The translations under genes and the position numbers were made by a program. From Oikopleura dioica (Eukaryota > Chordata > Appendicularia > Copelata > Oikopleuridae): 64,000 nt of DNA. Below are positions 1 to 11,338 of this stretch, one piece after another. Position 1 is the stretch's first letter, and the number at the start of each line of letters is the position of its first letter. The notes beneath the pieces were generated by a model. The model did no database searches. It was not told where the DNA came from and was given only the letters and a program-made list of their open reading frames with translations. The stretch lies in NCBI GenBank assembly GCA_907165135.1, contig OU015567.1, positions 67,001-131,000 on the forward strand, in the 5' to 3' direction.

Positions 1-1
1 A

Positions 2-1279
2 CAAATTGAAGACGTTTTAGGGTATTTAGAAAATAGCATTATTTTTTCTTGTGTTGATTTGCGAAAAGGATTTCATCAGTGCCTCGTAGATGAGAAATCG
101 CGAGAAAAACTAGCTTTTTCGACTGAAGACGGACAATTTACTTGGAAAAGGCTTCCAATGGGTCTCAAAAATGCCCCTATTCATTTCGCAAAATGCATGG
201 ATGTTATTTTACGAGACACGCCGAAAACTCAAATTTGCGCTTATCTTGACGATTTAGTGGTCCATTCAAGAACGGAAGAAGAACATTTAGCCAATTTACG
301 TAAATTATTTCAAATTTTAGACCAAAATAATTTACGGATTAACATCGACAAAGCGAGTTTTTTTGAGCGAAAAGCATGCATTTTGGGTTTTGAAATTTTT
401 GAAGGGAGAATACGGCCATCACAGGACAAGATCGAAGCGGTTAAAAATCTGTCTATTCCGAGAAACCGTGAGGAGGCACAATCACTTTTCGGACTTCTTT
501 CGCAGCACAGAAAATTTATTAAAAATTTTGCACCCCTTGGAGTAGAAATTTCAAAAACGTACAGAGGGTCATTTTGTTGGACAAAAGAGGCGACGATTTC
601 ACTCGAAAAGCTCAAAAGTATCATCTGCCATAACGCTCTTGAGCTCAAAATCCCCCCACTAAATGACGGTGTTTTCGTACTCGAGACAGACGCATCTAAT
701 CATAGTTTTGGTGGAGTTCTTTATCTTTGCGCGGAGCGAAATAAAAATCACCATCATTCTCATAATTGCCTACAACCGATAGCTTACCACTCGCTTAATT
801 TTACGCCGGCACAACAGAAATACGGGACATTGGAAAAAGAACTTTATAGTGGGAAGACATGTATGGAACGATGGAGGGCTTATCTTGCTTATGTCGATTT
901 TCTTTGGATTACTGATAACTCTTGTGTTAAATACGCTCAATCCTTCAAGACAAATAATTTAAAAATTCAAAGATGGTTTACGGAGCTTCAGGGCTTTTCA
1001 TTTCGAATTGAACAGAGGAAAACTCATCAAATGAAAATAAGTGATTGCCTTAGTCGTAATACATTAAATTGTTCGATCAATCAAATAAAATTTACCCCTG
1101 AATCATTCGTAGAGTTTCAAAAATCTGACCCAGTATTATCACAAGTTAGACGTTTCGTTAGTATTGATAGATGGCCAAATAACCCACCAAGCGAGCTTTA
1201 CCCATTCTTTTTACGTAGACCTGACCTTGAAATCCTTGGGTCTGGTGAGCTAGCTATAAATTCTCCAGCCTATCAAAAA
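2..1279 (+). pseudogene. pol: pol fragment of A: reverse transcriptase (part) and RNase H
   Basis: The frame is already open at base 2, inside the reverse transcriptase palm. The catalytic YLDD box lies at about 240-255, followed by thumb and connection regions. RNase H follows, with an ETDAS motif near 685, an EKELYS motif near 835, ITDNS near 910 and a SDCLSR motif near 1045. The domain order is the standard Ty3/gypsy one. The frame breaks at about 1274-1280 in a run of seven A where element E has six, and the integrase continues in the next frame. The copy is therefore a pseudogene, or carries a homopolymer sequencing error. The missing N-terminal part is simply outside the window. Confidence 0.9.
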
Positions 1280-3319
1280 AAGATTTTGCGTCCCCGAGGC
1301 ATTGACAGAGACAATTTGCAGCGAATATCATGATCACTCTCATTTCGGAGTCGATATTACAACCGAAAAAATTTCTAGAAAGTATTTTTGGCCGGGATTA
1401 AAAAATACAGTCGCGAGCTTTATAAAATCATGTCACAAATGTCAAATTTCAAAACCAAATCTACAGCCTAACAAACCTCCTTTAGGCAAATCTGAAACAC
1501 CTAGCGGCCCTTTTGAAATTTTGTACTTTGATTTAATTGGCCCACTTCAAGAAACTGATTTTGGTCATAAATATATAATGGTGGTTATTGACGGTTTTAG
1601 CAAAAAAGTTTACGCGGAGCCCCTATCGTGCAAAAAATCGGATTATTTACTGCAAAAATTCCGGAGCGTATTATTTAGAAATCCAAAATTTCCAAAATAT
1701 ATGGTTTTAGATAACGCGAAGGAACACGTTCTGATTGAAAAATTTTTGAAAGAAAATAAAATTGGTGTACATTATATTCCCCCGCGTCATCCCCAGTCTA
1801 ACGGGCAAGTTGAAAACGTCAATAGAACCATAAAAGCCAGGCTCAGGGCTCGTTCAAATTGGGTGAATTGGGATATTTTTCTGTTTGAAATTGTTCACGA
1901 AATAAACAGTAGTTTACACACAGTACTCGGAACAACCCCATTTTGTGTAGAAACTGGTATAAAAAGCAGTCATCATTTTCAAGACCCTTATTGGCGAACA
2001 TACGGAGATAAAATCGACGTAGACTTTGAGAAAATTCGTGCGAAAATTGAACAAGAAAAGCAAAAAAGAATGACCAAATTTGAAAATCCCCGTTTCAAAG
2101 AATACAATTTAGGCGATAAAGTTCTTATTAAAAATTTCCGCGAAAAATTTCCTCCGTTTTTAGGTCCTTATGAAGTGACGTTTAAATCCCCGAGTGGTCT
2201 GTGGTACGCTGTTAAAAATGATAAGGACGAATTTAGGCGACATGCGGAACATATGAAAAGTTATTCTCAGCGAAATTCAATTTTAGAGACGAATAATGAT
2301 GTTGAAAAATACTCCAAGATTGTGACAAAGCCACAAGAGAACGATCTCGAGTTTTTTGAATTTTTTTCCGAAAACTGTCTTTTTTCGAAGGATTCCCTCG
2401 GCCGGTTTGCTGAAAATTCCCCCACAGAAAAAGAATCGGAAAAAGCGCATGAACCTTTCTCCTCCGAAAGGTCAGATCAGTCTTTACAATCGGAACCTTA
2501 TCGGGAGCGGTCTAGTTCTTCTTCAGAACCAGAAAATTTTTCATCCTCATCGACTCTTTTGATAGAAATGCCAGTACCGAATATAAATGGTAATCAAGAA
2601 CGTGATTTGAATCAAGTAGGAAATGGATCAGACATTGTGCTTGATTCCGAGAAATCAAGTTCTGATTCTGAGCTCTCTGTTAATTTGACATCGTACGATA
2701 AATTGCCCGAAATTGATCCGCTAGTTGCTTTAAAACGTAGAAGGGAAAGATCTGATGATTCCGTTGTCGAGCGTAAAATTGCTAAATTCACAGTTGAAAA
2801 TAATTTGGAAAACATGTCAATTTTAATTAAAATGGAAAATCATGATCTTGACTTTTTCGAACATCTTAATGATAAATGGAAAAATACAGACGACATAGAG
2901 GAGACCTATGTTGAAAATGGTATATTTATCAAACTGAACGAATTAACAAGAGACTCTCTTTTATTCATTCTTTTTAAAATGAATCAGGAATTTGATCTTG
3001 AGGAATCAAGGGCAAAACTTCAGATAAAAGTGAAGGAAACTATTCGTAGAGAATATCCGAATTGGCGTAAATCGAGAAACGGACAACTCCTTTTTTTTTT
3101 GCGGTCTTTAGAGTGCAAAAAGAGCGAACGTTGTACGAACTAACTGTCCCCGAGCTAAAAACTGTATGCGCATTTTATGATTTACCCTGTAAATTTCGAA
3201 ACTGCTCAAAAACAATTTTACAGGCATCTATCGAAACAGAACTGCTTAAAAAATTTCCAAATCATCCAATGCGTAAAAATGTTCTTGTTTTTCTTCCGGA
3301 CTTTGAAACTGAAATATAA
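1280..3319 (+). pseudogene. pol: pol fragment of A: integrase, linker and SAP-like tail
   Basis: The frame opens with an HHCC zinc site (HDHSHFG then CHKCQ) at about 1330-1445. The DDE core follows, with FDLIGP near 1530, LDNAKEH near 1705 and the NGQVENVNR glutamate region near 1800. A GPY module sits near 2165. A serine/glutamate-rich linker runs to about 2800 and includes a SYDKL motif near 2695. The C-terminal tail (about 2900-3319) has two SAP-like helical segments and a PNW...K motif between them. The frame breaks at 3089-3100 in a long T run (element E has fewer T) and resumes to a stop at 3319. The tail has no envelope features such as a signal peptide or membrane anchor. Confidence 0.88.
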
Positions 3320-3369
3320 AAAAAGATGGGCGATAAAGATGCTCGTTTGGGACCCATGGAAGGTCACAG

Positions 3370-4572
3370 TGATATCCTTAGGGAACAACGCCTCAAGCCA
3401 AATAAAAAATTTTTATTTCACGGCCAAATATTTACGCCAATTCGGTTCTACGTTAGTTTAAATTTGTCTTGTCAGCTTGGTATCACCAAATTGATCAGAC
3501 ATATTTGCAAAAATCATTTCACGATATTCTACTTAAAATGAAAAGATGGTCAGTTTTAACGAGCCAGATTGACCCAAAATTGTCTTATCATCATGTCATC
3601 TCCTTACGATCTATACGTTCTATCATTGGAATGCTCATATGCTCTCATCATAATACTTTTCTAGTGCAATCTGATGTCAATTCATCCAAAAATATGCTAT
3701 TTGCAAAACTGCATGTTTAATCTATTTATCGATATTTCTTATCATTGCTTTGCGATTTTTAAAGTTCGATTATTGACAGTGCATACGATTCAACTTCTAC
3801 AACAAGAAAGTCGTCAACATCTTCTTCAACAACAACTACTCCAACGAGCCGATAAACCGTCGTATCATCTCGGTGCCGTGGGGTCGGACAAACTCTATGT
3901 CAGGGCGTCCGCTTGTCGCAAATTAGCTCATCCGTAAGAGAAGATACGGTGCGAACCGCGACAGTAACTTCCCCGGGTATGTTCCTTGGAATTTGCTTCT
4001 TCTGTGATTTCAATTTTGATAAATTCATTTTATAAAATCCTGACCAAATTTTATTCAATTTATTTGTTAAAATTTTGTATATATTCTTTTACTTTTCTCA
4101 TCCTTTTTTATTTCAACCATAATTAACAGTCACTTCTACGGTCACATAGTGAGAAGTTTAAGTGGCTGTTATTATTTTCTGCTTTTATTTTGAAAAAATT
4201 AATTTGCGTTTTATCTCGTCACGCGCGGCGCCGGCTCCCGAAACCTTTGAAAATAACTTGCTTGGCAAGTTCGATCAGCTCGTCTTCCGAAAAGAAATCG
4301 ATCCGAAAGGATTTCCCGCAAGAAAAACCGCTAAAGAAAGCCACGGGCTCTCTTCCTTGTTTTCAAAAGAAAAATTGCTTTTCAAAAACAACCGCTTGTT
4401 CAAAAACACTGATCAAATCTCGCTGCTATTTAACCCCGCGTCGCGCCTTTTTCAGTCATTCAAATCACAAATAAAACCACGCAAATTTAAAATTTGATTC
4501 TCGTTATTTTGGCTTGGCATTCTAGAGTTAGAGATCGAGCAAAATTCTTGCAGGACAGCCGCTTCCGTATCA
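3370..4572 (+). repeat. 3' LTR of element A
   Basis: The repeat starts TGATATCC and ends CCGTATCA, giving short inverted ends TGATA/TATCA. It aligns to the E LTRs across its length but lacks about 84 bases near 3650. It carries the LTR hairpin at 4125-4170, an ACN-rich threonine-coding tract near 3790-3860 and an AATAAA followed by CCACG near 4467. Upstream of it, at 3320-3369, is a purine-rich stretch and a small GACCC...GGTC stem just before the LTR. Confidence 0.9.
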
Positions 4573-5578
4573 CTTGTCGAGCTTGCCGAGCAAGTTATGA
4601 TCGTTTATCTTTTCGAGCCGGCGCCGCGTGTGAAGAGTTCATAAAACGCAAATTATAATTTTTGATAAAAATAAACAAAGAATAAATTTACAGTCATTTA
4701 AACTTCTCACTATGTGACCGTAGAAATGACTGTAAAATAAAAACGAATAAAAGAAATAAAGAATATGTACAAAATAAGAAATAAATATTTAAACTTAAAT
4801 TTGGTCAGGATTCTAGTTAAAATATTTTTTTCGAATTTAAAGAATAGAAGAAATCCAAGGAACGTACCCGGGGAGAGTTACTGTCGCGGTTCACATCGTA
4901 TCTTCTCTTACGACTCGCTACTTTGCGACAAGCGGGCCTTCTGACATAGAAAAGGACCCGTTCCCACGGCATCGCGAGTGATACGGCGATATATCGGTTC
5001 GTTGAAGTAGTAGAAGTTGTTAAGAGCGTTGTAGGCGTCCTCGTTGTTGAAATTGAATCGTTAGCTGCACGGTCAATAATTGAACTGTAAAATCGCAAGA
5101 CGTGATAATAAAAAGATCGAATATTAAAACGAAGCACGGTATTGCGAGGTACTATTTGTTTGATGAAATGACGTCGAATTGCACTAGAAAAGTCAGAAAC
5201 AAATTAAAATTTTTCGAAGTATGCGTACATACACATTAATCCTAGACAGAACCCTTAATTAATTTCCGACCCGTTGATTATGATGAGAGCATGTGAGCAT
5301 TCCAATGAAAGATAGAAAAGACCAAAAGAATAAGATAATGAGATGATAACGAATTGATGTTTTGGGTCAGTCTGGCTCGTTAAAACTGACCGTCTTTTTT
5401 ATCGTGTTTAGAAAACTACCGTGAAATGATTTTTTACGAAAAAACTGAGAAATCAATTTGGTGATACCAAGCTGATAAAACAGATTTTATAACCATGTAG
5501 ACCCGAACTTGCGTAAATCTTTGGCCGTGAAAAAGAAGAGTTTGATTTTGTTTGAGGCGTTGTTCCCTAAGGATATCA
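4573..5578 (-). repeat. Inverted, diverged LTR fragment of the A/E family
   Basis: Read on the minus strand, the segment starts TGATATCCTTAGGG at 5578 and follows the A/E LTR through the hairpin (4688-4735), but it is clearly diverged. It is cut off where the A LTR begins, at a position matching the CTTGCTTGGCAAG region of the complete LTRs. Its outer end abuts ATTTA at 5579, the same satellite position used by element E. An open frame for a threonine-rich peptide (STTRTPTT...) lies at about 4990-5075. Confidence 0.85.
4688..4735 (-). other. LTR hairpin (old A/E-like copy)
   Basis: This is a 48-base palindromic element with a perfect 12-bp outer stem starting TTACAGTCAT and the shared core GGTCACATAGTGAGAAG. 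Compared with element E, outer pairs differ on both arms (A-T to T-A, and C-G to T-A), so pairing is kept while sequence changes. Confidence 0.75.
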
Positions 5579-7116
5579 ATTTATGATAACGATGACCATC
5601 GTAAAAAAATTTTTTTTTTGAATTTTTTTTTCTGTTGGGTTTGAGAGGCTCAGAATCAACCAAAATGACGCTCGGAAGACGGCAGAAACGCTGCAAATAA
5701 AATTAGGGCAAAAAACGAAATTTCAAAATTTTGACCTCGTTTTTGGGCGATTCATGATAACGATGACCATCGAAAAAAAAATTTTTTGAATTTTTTTTCT
5801 GTTGGGTTTGAGAGGCTCATAATCAACCAAAATGTTGCTCGGAAGACGGCAAAAACGCTGCAAATAAAATAAGGGCAAAAAACGAACTTTCAAAATTTTG
5901 ACCTCGTTTTTGGGCGATTCATGATAATGATGACCATCGAAAAAATTTTTTTTTTTGAATTTTTTTTCTGTTGGGTTTGAGAGGCTCAGAATCGACCAAA
6001 ATGACGCTCGGGAGATGACAGGAACGCTGCAAATAAAATAAGAGCAAAAAACGAATTTTCAAAATTTTGACCTCATTTTTGGGCGATTCATGATAACGAT
6101 GACCATCGAAAAAAATTTTTTTGAATTTTTTCTGTTGGGTTTGAGAGGCTCAGAATCAACCAAAATGACGCTCGGAATACGGCAGAAACGCTGCAAATAA
6201 AATTAGACCAAATTACGAAATTTCAAAATTTTGACCTCGTTTTTGGGCGATTTATGATAACGATGACCATCGAAAAAAAATTTTTTGAATTTTTTCTGTT
6301 GGGTTTGAGAGGCTCAGAATCAACCAAAATGACGCTCGGAAGACGGCAGAAACGCTGCAAATAATATTAGGGCAAAAAACGAAATCTTAAAATTTTGACC
6401 TCGTTTTTGGGCGATTTATGATAACGATGACCACCGAAAAAAAAATTTTTTTTTTTTGAATTTTTTTCTAATGGGTTTGAGAGGCTCAGAATCAACCAAA
6501 ATGACGCTCGGAAGACGACAGAAACGCTGCAAATAAAATTAGAGCAAAAAACGAATTTTCAAAATTTTGACCTCATTTTTGGGCGATTCATGATAACGAT
6601 GACCATCGAAAATAAAATTTTTTTTTTTGATTTTTTTTCTGTTGGGTTTGAGAGGCTCAGAATCAACCAAAATGACGCTCGGAAGACGGCAAAAACGCTG
6701 CAAATAAAATAGGGGCAAAAAACGAATTTTCAAAATTTTGACCTCGTTTTTGGGCGATTCATTATAACGATGACCATCGAAAAAAAAATTTTTTTTTTGA
6801 ATTTTTTTTCTGTTGGGTTTGAGAGGCTCAGAATCAACCAAAATGACGCTCGGAAGACGGCAGAAACGCTGCAAATAAAATAAGGGCAAAAAACAAACTT
6901 TCAAAATTTTGACCTCATTTTTGGGCGATTCATGATAACGATGAACATCGAAAAAAAAATTTTTTTTTTTAATTTTTTTTCTGTTGGGTTTGAGAGGCTT
7001 AGAATCAACCAAAATGACGCTCGGAAGACGGCAGAAACGCTGCAAATAAAATTAGGGCAAAAAACGAACTTTCAAAATTTTGACCTCGTTTTTTGGCGAT
7101 TCATGATAACGATGAC
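5579..7116. repeat. AT-rich satellite block 1 (about 9 monomers)
   Basis: Tandem monomers of 164-169 bases here are marked by GATAACGATGACCATCG, an A-run/T-run of variable length, TCTGTTGGGTTTGAGAGGCT and TTTTGACCTCGTTTTTGGGCG. Examples of monomer starts at TTCATGATAA or TTTATGATAA are 5751, 5918, 6087, 6251 and 6415. The block is bounded by LTRs on both sides, so it is a surviving piece of a longer array. The minus-strand open frames across it are a by-product of periodicity. Confidence 0.97.
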
Positions 7117-8175
7117 TGATGCCAATTACTCTAATTTATGACTCTCTAATCTAACTGCGTCTTGCAAAGGATGAGGCCTTAAAATACGAAACGTGGCTTT
7201 ATTATTTTGGTTATGAAGAGAGTGAAATTTCAATACAAATTTTTCCGAATTGCAAATTTTGCAGGTGCAAATATTTCCAAATAAGGCATTTCGCGCATTT
7301 CGCGCATATGTTTTTCTTTCCAATAATGACGCGGCGCTTTCGCGCCATTGTTATTTTCTTTTCATCAAATTGTTCGTAATCGCCACGCTCGTAATTATTG
7401 TTTTTTCTTGGTCAAATTTAATTTAAAATCATATCAAGAGATCAACTTCCCACTATGTGGCCATATCACTCTTGATAGAATTTTTTATCAATTTTAATTT
7501 TACTTGGTCCAAGTCCGTTTCCATAATCGTTGTCAGTCCATTGCGTCGTCGTTGTCGTCGTTGTAGTAGCTGGAGGTGTCGCCGCCATCGTTGAAGCTGC
7601 AGTTTTGTCGGTTTTGAGGAAAATGGTCAGTAGTCCTAAAGCGAGCCAAAAAAGTGTTCAATCAATTTTGCCTACCAGGAGCACTTACAGACAGCGCCAT
7701 CCCGCGGGTCACGGGGTCACACTGTCAAGCCGCAGGAGCGGAACTCAGCTAGAGGATGATAATTCATGCAACAGCTCCGTTGAAATCATAGAAGAGAGCC
7801 AATTGAAGTATTTTCCTATAAGCAGAATAATGCATTTCCAAAGCAGTCCGAGTCGTTGTTGATATCAAGGAAGAGACGAATTGTTTCATCAAAAATAATT
7901 ACCAGTCAGAAAGAATAAATTGAACATTAGAAAGTTAAATAAAACCGCCGAAACGGGTGGCTAAGGTGCCTTCAGAGAATGTTAAATAACGCGTACGTTA
8001 TAAATGAGAAATATAGATTTTGATGAACTCATGCTATCCAAAGATTTGGCTCCATAAATCTTCAGTTCGTTTAACTAGTGATTTTCATGCAAAATCAACC
8101 TTATTGGCGAAATTCGGGCCGTGAGTGGAAGGATTCAATTTTTATCTTTTATGTTCTTTTTCGCTATTCTTATCA
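7117..8175 (-). repeat. 3' LTR of element B
   Basis: On the plus strand it reads TGATGCCAATTAC at its left and CTTATCA at its right. It is 1059 bases, one longer than the other LTR because of an extra A near 7650. The hairpin lies at 7432-7477. The purine tract preceding it on the minus strand is 20-30 bases inside the element (about 8195-8205), separated from the LTR by an ACCC...GGGT stem. Confidence 0.93.
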
Positions 8176-8249
8176 GTATGACCCGTTGTGGGTATCTTTT
8201 TTTATTATTATAATTTGGAGCTTCTTTTACGAAAAAGAACTATTGAATC

Positions 8250-10215
8250 TTAAAATTTTGGTCCAAAAATAAGCTCGTTGTTTTTTCTTGGATGATTTGG
8301 ATACAGTTGTTCAAAGAAAATTTTAACAAATTCGATCATTTCAGTTTTGTTTTGAATAGCAGTTTTTGGAAGTTTGTATTCAGAAATCAGGACCTTTAAT
8401 TCGGGTTTTGTCAAATCGTAAAGAGTTTTCTCCTTTTTCAAGTTTAGAACTGAAAAAAACAAAAACTCTCCAGATTCGCTTTTTCGCCAATTAGGGTGAT
8501 TCTTTCGGATATACTCTCTTATTTTAATTCTTAATTCACCTACAGATTCCGTTGTAGTATAAAAGACCTCAAACTTATACAAAATATACCTAAGGGCTTC
8601 TCTCGTTAGCTCTCCTAGTTTCAAAATACACCCTTTCTCAATGTCCTCATCCTCCCTAATTCGTTCTTCAATATTTTTGAAAAATCAATATCCTTATTCT
8701 CAAATTTAAAAGCGATAGAAAGATTAAAATTTTGCTCACATATCATTTCTGAACAATCACTGGCTTCAGAATAAGAATTTTCCATATCTAAAATTTCTAA
8801 ATTTGGAATTTTTGAAGAGGGATTCGAATCTTTTGATGATTTTCTTTCTCTTTTTCGATCATTTTGTAGGCCTTCACCCTCGTTTGGATGACTTAATTCA
8901 AGTTCTCCCTCCCGATTAGCCGTTATGTCCAATTTGTCATATGAAATTAGATGTTCCGAATTATTATCAATCTGATTATGAACCGTTTCTGTCTCAATTT
9001 CAGAATCAAGTGTGACTTCCCAATGAGAATGCTCTTCTATTTCCCATTCAGAATCACAAATCGAATTCGATTCTCGTGGCAAAAAATCGTCAGGTTTTGG
9101 GATCTCATCCATAATTGACGAATTTATAGTTCCATTTACGGTTATATTTTGGTTCTCTATAATTGAAACAATAGAGTCTTCTTCGTCAGAAGAGTCAATT
9201 GATTCTAGTGTTTCAATTATAAAATCTGTAAATATATTTTCAAAAATTCCTTCGACAGAAAGAGAGACGAGCTTTTCGTACGCATTCTCCAGCAACTTTT
9301 CCTCGGAAGATAAACTTACTGGGGAATACGAACAATTTGAAAAATTTTCATGGAATCCTGAAGAATAGCTTTCGGACGTTTCTGTATCATATTGAGCGTC
9401 GGGGGAAAAACTCGGAATGCCCGAGCTTACTGTAATTTCCTTCCTATCATTATATTTTTTGAGATGATCGGCGTGTCTCCGATATTCTTTTTCCCCAGAT
9501 CTGACCGTGTACCACGTCCCCTCTGTGGAGCTACTAGTAACTTCATATGGGCCTAAAAAAGCTGGTTTTTTAGCGTGAAAATTTTTAATGAGAACTTGAT
9601 CACCGACCTTATATTTAACAAATTTAGGATTAGAAAATTTTTCAAGCCTGATTTGCTTCTCTTCGTCCAATAATTTCTTGATCGATTCAAAATTAATTTG
9701 TTCTCGTTCATGGTAAATCCTGTAATTTGGGTCAAAAATATCATGAGGGTGCTTAAATCCAAATTGAAGCGAGAATGGAGATGTTTTAGTGACCGAATGC
9801 TGTGAAGTATTTAAATCATGGACAATTTCTTGCAAAAATAAATCCCAGTTTTTATAATCACATTTAGCTCGCAGTCTACTTTTTAGGGTTCTATTAAAAT
9901 TTTCAACTTGACCATTTGTTGATGGATGTCTCGGTGGTGTAAAATGGGGCTCAATCGAATTTTCTTTCATAAATTTTTCCATTTCAGAATGCTCTCGAGC
10001 ATTATCTAGAATAACCTTTTTTGGGAAATAAGGATTTTTGAAAATAATGCTCTTAAATTTTCCAAGAAGATATTTTGAATCTCGAGATTTAAGCGGTTCA
10101 CAATAGCCAAATTTAGAGAAAAAATCAATCATAACTAAAACATATTTATTTCCAAAATCAGTTGGAGGAAGCGTGATAAGGTCAAATCCAAAAACTTCGA
10201 AGGGTCCGTCTGGAG
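8250..10215 (-). pseudogene. pol: pol of B: integrase core, linker and SAP-like tail
   Basis: The segment begins with the integrase catalytic core. LDNAREH lies near 10010 and NGQVENFNR near 9910 within the DDE signature, and a GPY module near 9550. A long acidic, serine-rich linker carries SYDKLDITANR near 8930. The tail (8250-8640) reads GELTREALRYIL, then a PNWRKS motif, then TLYDLTKPELKVL, matching D closely. A frameshift at about 8621-8630 separates the linker from the tail, and another at about 10215 separates the core from the zinc-binding domain upstream. The element therefore cannot make a full product as assembled. Confidence 0.9.
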
Positions 10216-11338
10216 TTTTAAATGATAATATTATTGGGATGAAAATAAGGCTTATCTTTCTGGCAAAACGGGCAAGTTTTTATAAATTCTTTTATACCAT
10301 TACGCATTCGCGGCCAAATATATTTCATTGAAATTTTTGCAAAAACTTGGTCGATTCCTGCGTGGCAATAGTCATGATAATTTTTTATTATTTCATTTTC
10401 GATATCCTTCGGCACGAGAACGCGACGATTATAAAATTCGTCAATGTAGGCTATTTCTCCACTTTCCAAAAAGGTCAATTTATCTCTCAAAAACGAATAA
10501 AAATTTATGTCCCCTTTGGGATTATTTGGCCATCTATCAATTTGCACGTATTTTCGAATTTCACTAAGTGTTGGGTCTAATTTTTGGATTTCACAAAATT
10601 TTTCTTGGGAAATTTGAATCGAATTAAGACTGACCTTATGTGAATTATTTCTACTCAAACAATCGCTAATTTTCATTTTTGATGAAGATTTTTGAATAGT
10701 TCGAAAGCAGAATCCCTGAATTTCAGTAATCCATCTAGCAATTTTTTGATTATTTGTCCTAAGCGATCTTATATATTTTATATTCGAATTGTCTGTTATC
10801 CAGTCGAATTCCGTATAAGAGAAATAAACAGCCCATTTTGTCATACAAGTTTTTGCAGAGTATAATTCCTTTTCGATAATTGTGTACTTTGACTGTGTTT
10901 CATTAAAATTTCCACTATTATAACCAACAGGGACCAAACAATCTGTAGAATGATGATGATTCTCGTCCCGACATTTTTGATCACAAATATACAGTGCTCC
11001 GCCGTAGCCAAGAGAGGATGCATCTGTTTCTAAAACAAAAACGCCTTGATCGGCTGGGGGAATTCTCAACTTCATTGCATTATTGCAAATTATTTCTTTG
11101 AGTTGTAAAAATGCTTGGGTGGCCTCATTCGTCCAGCAGAACGAATTTCTATATGTTTTTGTTATCGGTAATGCAATTGCCGCAAAATTTTTAATAAATC
11201 TTCTATGATAATTTAAAAGTCCAAAAAGACTTTGTGCACCTTCCTTAGACGTCGGGATTTTTAGGTTTTCAATCGCCTTGATTTTGTCTTTTGTTGGGGA
11301 AATTTCACCATTGGAAATAAAATAGCCGCAAAAATTTA
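10216..11338 (-). pseudogene. pol: pol of B: RT thumb/connection, RNase H and integrase zinc domain
   Basis: The frame resumes after the break at 11338. RNase H shows ETDASS near 11030, EKELYS near 10870, ITDNSN near 10790 and SDCLSR near 10660. The integrase HHCC zinc domain (YHDYCHAG, then CPFCQ) lies at 10250-10370. The break at 11338 is a run of five T where element D has six, a typical homopolymer indel. The break near 10215 is a small non-homopolymer indel in a region that reads HPNK in D and HPNN here. Confidence 0.88.

Larger units (their letters stand above)
1..4572 (+). mobile_element. Ty3/gypsy retrotransposon A, 3' part
   Basis: This is the right-hand part of an LTR retrotransposon whose left end lies outside the window. 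It contains pol from mid reverse transcriptase onward and a 3' LTR at 3370-4572. The coding part closely matches element E (38812-46996) throughout, so A and E are one family. The LTR ends in GTATCA and directly abuts an inverted LTR fragment, so A probably inserted into an older LTR. No left target duplication can be tested here. Confidence 0.93.

Noticed and set aside
2160-2290. Chromodomain after integrase
   Set aside because: The region after GPY has no aromatic-cage chromodomain pattern; the conserved C-terminal piece is further on and looks SAP-like.
3320-3369. Envelope gene after pol
   Set aside because: In A, B, C, D and E the space between the pol stop and the 3' LTR is under about 80 bases, and the tail lacks a signal peptide or membrane anchor.
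10328-10580. Plus-strand frames opposite element B pol
   Set aside because: They are shadows of the minus-strand integrase and RNase H, which have clear catalytic motifs.
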